Positions 59,879 through 64,000 of a stretch of DNA of 64,000 bases are shown here, piece by piece; within the stretch, counting starts at the first letter, position 1; every line of letters begins with the position of its first letter. Source of the stretch: Leptonema illini DSM 21528 (lineage in GTDB: Bacteria; Spirochaetota; Leptospiria; Leptospirales; Leptonemataceae); the NCBI RefSeq assembly GCF_000243335.1, contig NZ_JH597773.1:4052115-4116114 (forward strand), in the 5' to 3' direction. Under the pieces are notes generated by a model that saw only the letters and a list, made by a program, of their open reading frames with translations, made no database searches and was not told the origin of the DNA. The position numbers and the translations under genes are program-made.

Positions 59879-62800
59879 TCACGCCGCCTGTACGTTGCCT
59901 CTGCGCTGTAGCTTGTTCCAGCTCTGTTTCATTCCTGAGAGCGCCTTCCAGAGAGAATGGTAGATGACGAGATAGAGAATCTGCCGGTAGAGGATGCGCT
60001 GCAGAGGCAGAGACCAGAGCGCACGCAGTCTTTCGCGATCCAGCCGGAAGGCGATGACGGCGCCAAGGAGCTCGACCGCAAAAAGTAGCAGATAGAGGAA
60101 TCCGAATTGAAGCAGGTCTGCCGTGGCCGCATGTAGCGGTTGCCAGTCCTGTTGATGAAGCCCGCTGGCTATGTAAGCGTTCAAAAAGCGCGCTGCCAGA
60201 AACAGGATCTGAATGTCCACAAGAGGCGCGATCACCTGAAAGAGGAACTGAAAGATCCAGAGCGACGGTAAGGCGAAACGTCCGAACCATCCGTACCGGA
60301 ACAGGGCGGAGCGATGTTTGTAAAGACACTGCAACGACCCAAACGACCATCGCATGCGCTGCTTGATAAACGAACGGTATGTGTCCGGGACCTCCGTATA
60401 ACCGATGGCGTCGCCTTCGTTAACCATCCGGTATCCGGCCCGTCGCAGACGCCATGTCAGATCCATATCTTCGGCAAGCGTATCGGTAACGAAGCCGCCG
60501 GCCTCGCGAACGGCTGAAGCTCGCCAGGCTCCCAGTGCGCCGGGAATCACGGTTACGGCGTTGACGAGATCGCCGGCGCGACGATCGAGGTTCTGACTCG
60601 TAATATACTCGATGGCCTGCCATTTTGTGAGCAGGTTGCTGCGGTTGCCGACCTTGATATTGCCGGCAACGCCGCCTACTCGTTCATCTGAAAAATGTGC
60701 GACCAGTCTGCCGATAGCATCGGGGGCGGCGATGGTATCGGCATCCAGACAGACAAGAACGTCGCCCGTCGCGTACTCGATACCGTGATTCAGCGCCGCT
60801 GACTTGCCTGCGTTCTCCTGATGTAGAATACGAATGCGCCGCTTCTTTGACTTCGGCCCTTCGATACGGGTAAGCGCCTGTCTTGCGACGCTCAGTGTGT
60901 CGTCGGTGGAACCGTCGTCGATGACGATCAGCTCTTTGATCGCGTACCGGCTTTTCATGATGCTTTCCATCGTCCGGGCGATCACCTTGCCTTCGTTATA
61001 CGCAGCGACAAGCACCGTTACGGTAGGGCCGGTCGCCGCCGTCATAATCGGACTCGGATGACGCAGGTCGCGGATAAGTGCAAGAAGGGCGAGCAGCAGA
61101 ACGATGAGAACGCGCCCGATACCGAGAACGACGGCGAGGATAAAAAGCCCGCCAAGAATCAGTTCACCGAAAAACAACACCTCGAATACGAATCGATCGT
61201 AACCGATGATCATGCGGTCCTGATCTCGCAGCGTCGGCATGAGGTCGTCCCGACGCTGATCGAGCAGATCGGCCACCGTTCCGAACGTATAACCCCGCTC
61301 TTTTAAAAGAGGGATCAGGATGGCAAGCGTTTCTACCGTGATGCGGCGCTCGCCGCCTCCGTCGTGCAGCAGGATCACGTTCCCTTTTTTTCGGCCGAGT
61401 TGATAGAGGATGGATTCAAGAAGGTCGGCCGAAGAGCGCGGCACGGTTTCGCCCGTCTTCAGCTTTCGATAGAGATTCCAATCCTGTGGATCGATCAGTT
61501 CGCCGACCGTTACGTAGCCGAGATCAGAGGCGATGAGAAGCGGATCGACCTCCTCGCTTGTTTCAGGTTCGGCATCGGCATGATACGGCGGTCGAAAGAG
61601 AACGGTAGATCGTTTCAGCAAGCTCTGAATCGACCGCTGTGTCGTGTTCAGTTCGAGGCGGGCCCGCTGCTCGTTCACCCTCGACATATTCGGATGTGTG
61701 AACGTATGATTGCCGATTAAATGCCCTTCTGCATAGGCGCGCTGAATGAGGTCCGGATAACGCTCGGCGTTCTGGCCGATGACAAAGAAAGTTCCTTTAA
61801 CCCCGTAAAACTTGAGAAGATCGAGTATCTTTTTCGTGTACTTCGGATGAGGCCCGTCGTCAAACGTAAGGGCGACGAACTTCTCGCGGTAACCGCTCCG
61901 CTTTATTACATAAGAAGACGGGAATTCTTCATATTTGACGTCGGTAATTAAAGAGGTGTTTGGATCCATCGTAATCGTGCGATGACCGTCCGCCGGCATA
62001 GAAGCGACGTAGAGGATCTCACCGTCGCCTTCGTATTCTACACGATGCGGAAAGCGCACGACGTCGATGCCGTCGGGCGACTCGCTTTCAGGCTTGCGCA
62101 GTACATGCCAGATCGCCGGATCTTCCGCTCCGAGTACCCAGAGCGCCGTTCCGCGAAAGCCGAACTCGCGACCGACGCGCATCTGATTGAAGGCCGTACT
62201 GGCATCGAGAAACCAGACGGTTCGCTCTTTGCCGTCTTCGTCGATATAACGAAAGTAGGGGTTGAGCGCGTCGGGATCGAAACGGATGAAGCTCGATCGG
62301 TTATGCTCGGGAAGATGCTCATGGGCGCGATGAAGCGCCGTTTGAAAGCTCAGGGCTTCGGCCGGGCCATGTTCGGGCCAGTCATAGGCGTAGCAGGCGA
62401 TGCCAAGCACCGTTTTTTCCGGTGGTACGTGCTCTGCAAATTCGCGCAGGGAGTTATACAGCCAGGGAGCGGAGGCGATAGGACCGGGTTCTCCGCCGGA
62501 ATAATGCTCGTCATAGGCCATAGGGATAACGAAATCCGCCTGCTCGGCAAGCTGTCGTATGGGGATCTCGGGACGGTTCAGTTCGACGTCGATCGTTACA
62601 AGCAGATCATGCTTGCGGAACTCCGCTGAGAGCTCCTGCATAAAAAGCACAAGAAGATCATAGTCTTTTCGATACAGATTCTCGAAGTCGATGTTGATAC
62701 CGTGAAACTGCTCTTTCATGACGAAGTCGCGCAGATCGGCGATGAGCTTCGTTCTGTTCTTCGGATTGCGCAATAGACGCGAGACTCGCTCAGGACGGAA

Positions 62801-63370
62801 CTCTCCCCCTTCGGCATTGTTGATAACGGGCAGGATCTTGATCTTCTCTTCGCGACAGATGCGCACGACCTCAAGGTTCTTGATGTTCAGCGTCGGGTCC
62901 CAGTCACGCGTCGTGAACCCCGTTCCCGACGGATTCAGATGCAGCCACTCGGGAAAGAGATGTGTGAGGTCTTCGCGTGCCTCGTTCAACGAGCTCAATC
63001 CGGCCACTCGCCAGACGCTGTAGAAGGCGGCAACGACGGTCTCTCCTCTGTAGCCGACGGATGTCTGATGCTTGCGCTTTGTGATCTCGCGAAAGAGCTG
63101 CTGTTTGGCCTGCTGCAGCAGATAGCGGCTGAGTCGGTCTTCATGATCGGGCAGATCGGGCAGGATAGCCGTGCGAGCTCGCGTCGTCTTCAGATCGCCG
63201 ACGGCGGGCAGAAAGGGCGCGGCCAGCAGGCTCAGAAAGAAGAGAAAGGAAAGAAGCACCAGGGTAAAGGCAAGGGCCGCTCCTATACCCGTTAGCCTTC
63301 GTCCGCGGCGACCACTCGGGTCAAAGAAAACCTGACGTTCCGTTTTCAGGAGTCCAGCAATTCCCCGCAA
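59879..63370 (-). CDS. GH18-polysaccharide deacetylase-GT2 fusion enzyme
   Basis: The product is 1163 residues. A membrane helix is near residue 40. A GH18 chitinase-like domain follows (FHGINIDFENLY, keeping Asp and Glu of DxxDxDxE; VIPMAYDEHY). Next is a NodB deacetylase with LTFDDGPHPKYTKK, HTFTHPN and FRPPY, metal ligands intact. After a helix comes a processive GT2: AAYNEG, VCLDADTI, AEDMDLTWRLRRAGY and KQRMRW, then C-terminal helices. The chain could polymerise, deacetylate and trim a beta-linked N-acetylglucosamine glycan, with hydrolase and deacetylase outside and GT2 inside. Confidence 0.87.
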   Translation of the reverse strand: MRGIAGLLKTERQVFFDPSGRRGRRLTGIGAALAFTLVLLSFLFFLSLLAAPFLPAVGDLKTTRARTAILPDLPDHEDRLSRYLLQQAKQQLFREITKRKHQTSVGYRGETVVAAFYSVWRVAGLSSLNEAREDLTHLFPEWLHLNPSGTGFTTRDWDPTLNIKNLEVVRICREEKIKILPVINNAEGGEFRPERVSRLLRNPKNRTKLIADLRDFVMKEQFHGINIDFENLYRKDYDLLVLFMQELSAEFRKHDLLVTIDVELNRPEIPIRQLAEQADFVIPMAYDEHYSGGEPGPIASAPWLYNSLREFAEHVPPEKTVLGIACYAYDWPEHGPAEALSFQTALHRAHEHLPEHNRSSFIRFDPDALNPYFRYIDEDGKERTVWFLDASTAFNQMRVGREFGFRGTALWVLGAEDPAIWHVLRKPESESPDGIDVVRFPHRVEYEGDGEILYVASMPADGHRTITMDPNTSLITDVKYEEFPSSYVIKRSGYREKFVALTFDDGPHPKYTKKILDLLKFYGVKGTFFVIGQNAERYPDLIQRAYAEGHLIGNHTFTHPNMSRVNEQRARLELNTTQRSIQSLLKRSTVLFRPPYHADAEPETSEEVDPLLIASDLGYVTVGELIDPQDWNLYRKLKTGETVPRSSADLLESILYQLGRKKGNVILLHDGGGERRITVETLAILIPLLKERGYTFGTVADLLDQRRDDLMPTLRDQDRMIIGYDRFVFEVLFFGELILGGLFILAVVLGIGRVLIVLLLALLALIRDLRHPSPIMTAATGPTVTVLVAAYNEGKVIARTMESIMKSRYAIKELIVIDDGSTDDTLSVARQALTRIEGPKSKKRRIRILHQENAGKSAALNHGIEYATGDVLVCLDADTIAAPDAIGRLVAHFSDERVGGVAGNIKVGNRSNLLTKWQAIEYITSQNLDRRAGDLVNAVTVIPGALGAWRASAVREAGGFVTDTLAEDMDLTWRLRRAGYRMVNEGDAIGYTEVPDTYRSFIKQRMRWSFGSLQCLYKHRSALFRYGWFGRFALPSLWIFQFLFQVIAPLVDIQILFLAARFLNAYIASGLHQQDWQPLHAATADLLQFGFLYLLLFAVELLGAVIAFRLDRERLRALWSLPLQRILYRQILYLVIYHSLWKALSGMKQSWNKLQRRGNVQAA

Positions 63371-63556
63371 GAAAGGGGGTCAACCTTGAAGCGGATTCAG
63401 GCGCAGAAAGGAACGACCTCCTTGCAGTTTTTCCTCGACAGTGAGCAAATGCATATTTTATACTCTTTAAAGTAATATTGATCCGCTTTTGTTCGGAATC
63501 TCTACATGATATCGTCCTCTGCAGCGTCTCATTCTTTAATCTATTCGAGGTACACT

Positions 63557-63973
63557 ATGGAGCCCTGGCTGAAGGATTACTACGGACAGCATGCGCGGTT
63601 GGGGGAACTTGCCGTCCGATTACAGAAAGGCCTTGAAGACGGACAGGATGAGGCTGCACTCATTTCTGTGCTTGCCGAGCTGATGGCCGTTTTGCGGCTT
63701 CATCTTGCACTTGAGGATCACGTTCTTTATCCCGTTCTTCGTCAATCGCAAGTGGCCGGAGTGGCGGCGAAGGCGAAGCAGTTTCAGGACGAGATGGGCA
63801 GCCTGCTACCCGTCGTCGTCGGCTTCATCGATCGATGGTACTCGGTCAATGCCGTGCGCGAGAATGCGGCCGTTTTTCAGAAAGAGGCGGCCGGGTTGCT
63901 TGAGGCGCTTTTCACTCGCGTTCGTCGCGAGAATCAGGAGCTGTATCCGATGGCCGAAGGAGCTCGTATCTGA
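63557..63973 (+). CDS. hemerythrin-like (HHE) protein, partly degenerate
   Basis: The product is 138 residues from ATG 63557, with GAGG 9 nt upstream. The first half has HHE ligands H12, H49 and H55 with E53 (LRLHLALEDHVLYPVL). The second half keeps the fold but replaces expected His by Asn or others (RRENQELYPMAEG). A full di-iron site may therefore be lacking. Hemerythrin-like proteins bind O2, NO or iron. Its stop overlaps another ATG at the window edge. Confidence 0.75.
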   Translation: MEPWLKDYYGQHARLGELAVRLQKGLEDGQDEAALISVLAELMAVLRLHLALEDHVLYPVLRQSQVAGVAAKAKQFQDEMGSLLPVVVGFIDRWYSVNAVRENAAVFQKEAAGLLEALFTRVRRENQELYPMAEGARI

Positions 63974-64000
63974 TGAATCCGGTTCTGTTATCGCTTCTTT
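63973..64000 (+). CDS. start of a further gene, cut by the window edge
   Basis: ATG 63973 shares bases with the hemerythrin-like stop (TGATG) and opens a frame beginning MNPVLLSLL, a hydrophobic N-terminus like a signal peptide or membrane helix. Only nine codons are visible, so no product can be named. Confidence 0.4.

Overview
The window looks like chromosomal DNA of a leptospiral spirochete. It carries the FlaA1/FlaA2 periplasmic flagellar sheath pair, an FliY-type switch protein, outer-membrane biogenesis genes (lpxC, lnt), many signal-peptide or lipobox proteins, and two families I recall as largely Leptospira-restricted (DUF1577-like and DUF1564-like). Base composition is above that of most Leptospira, so a Leptonema- or Turneriella-like genus is the best guess. 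This is inference from gene content. Genes are tightly packed on both strands, with many stop/start overlaps. I see no prophage, insertion sequence, rRNA operon or CRISPR array.

Layout. 1-5.6 kb: a DUF2064-GT2 glycosyltransferase fusion, two small unknown genes, a PaaI-like thioesterase, a NamZ-type muramidase lipoprotein, a large membrane protein and tRNA-Arg(ACG). 5.8-20.2 kb: M23 peptidase, DUF971 protein, PhoH, family-4 UDG, ilvE, amino-acid permease, msrC, a cysteine-rich secreted protein, a DJ-1 protein, three envelope or hydrolase-like unknowns, a Dus enzyme, a divergent PNPOx-like/MocR pair and a histidine-rich membrane protein. 20.3-22.2 kb: flaA2-flaA1. 22.3-28.4 kb: thiolase, solo ParA, a beta-barrel candidate, argS, a 62-bp tandem repeat and a Phd/PIN toxin-antitoxin pair. 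28.5-33.5 kb: a leftward run of vWA protein, histidine kinase, NtrC-type regulator and recO. 33.5-39.6 kb: a SpoIIE phosphatase with adenosine deaminase, then lpxC. 39.7-44.6 kb: UDG-like protein, 2,4-dienoyl-CoA reductase-like SDR, metzincin lipoprotein and a beta-barrel protein. 44.6-54.3 kb: DUF1577-like protein, endonuclease I, pyrE, lnt, DUF1564-like protein, SET protein-fliY, dnaX and an acyl-CoA dehydrogenase. 54.3-64 kb: SGNH hydrolase, membrane protein, CsgG-like lipoprotein, TPR protein, MFS transporter, YhhQ, a GH18-NodB-GT2 megaenzyme and a hemerythrin-like protein.

How it fits together. Envelope and surface functions dominate: lipid A, lipoproteins, barrels, peptidoglycan turnover, glycan synthesis and flagellar sheath. 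Housekeeping genes (argS, dnaX, recO, pyrE, dus, ilvE) are interspersed. The most useful regulatory signals are two candidate sigma-54 promoters, upstream of lpxC (consensus match) and of the beta-barrel gene at 43163-44296. The same window encodes an NtrB/NtrC-like pair behind a secreted vWA protein. A CCGATAC box lies upstream of all three flagellar genes, and several genes have a TTGACA-like box 33-37 nt before ATG, as expected for leaderless mRNAs. I did not find a complete novel defence or mobile system. The best leads are the sigma-54 sites, the SET-fliY coupling, the vWA-kinase-regulator operon and the two multidomain glycan enzymes.
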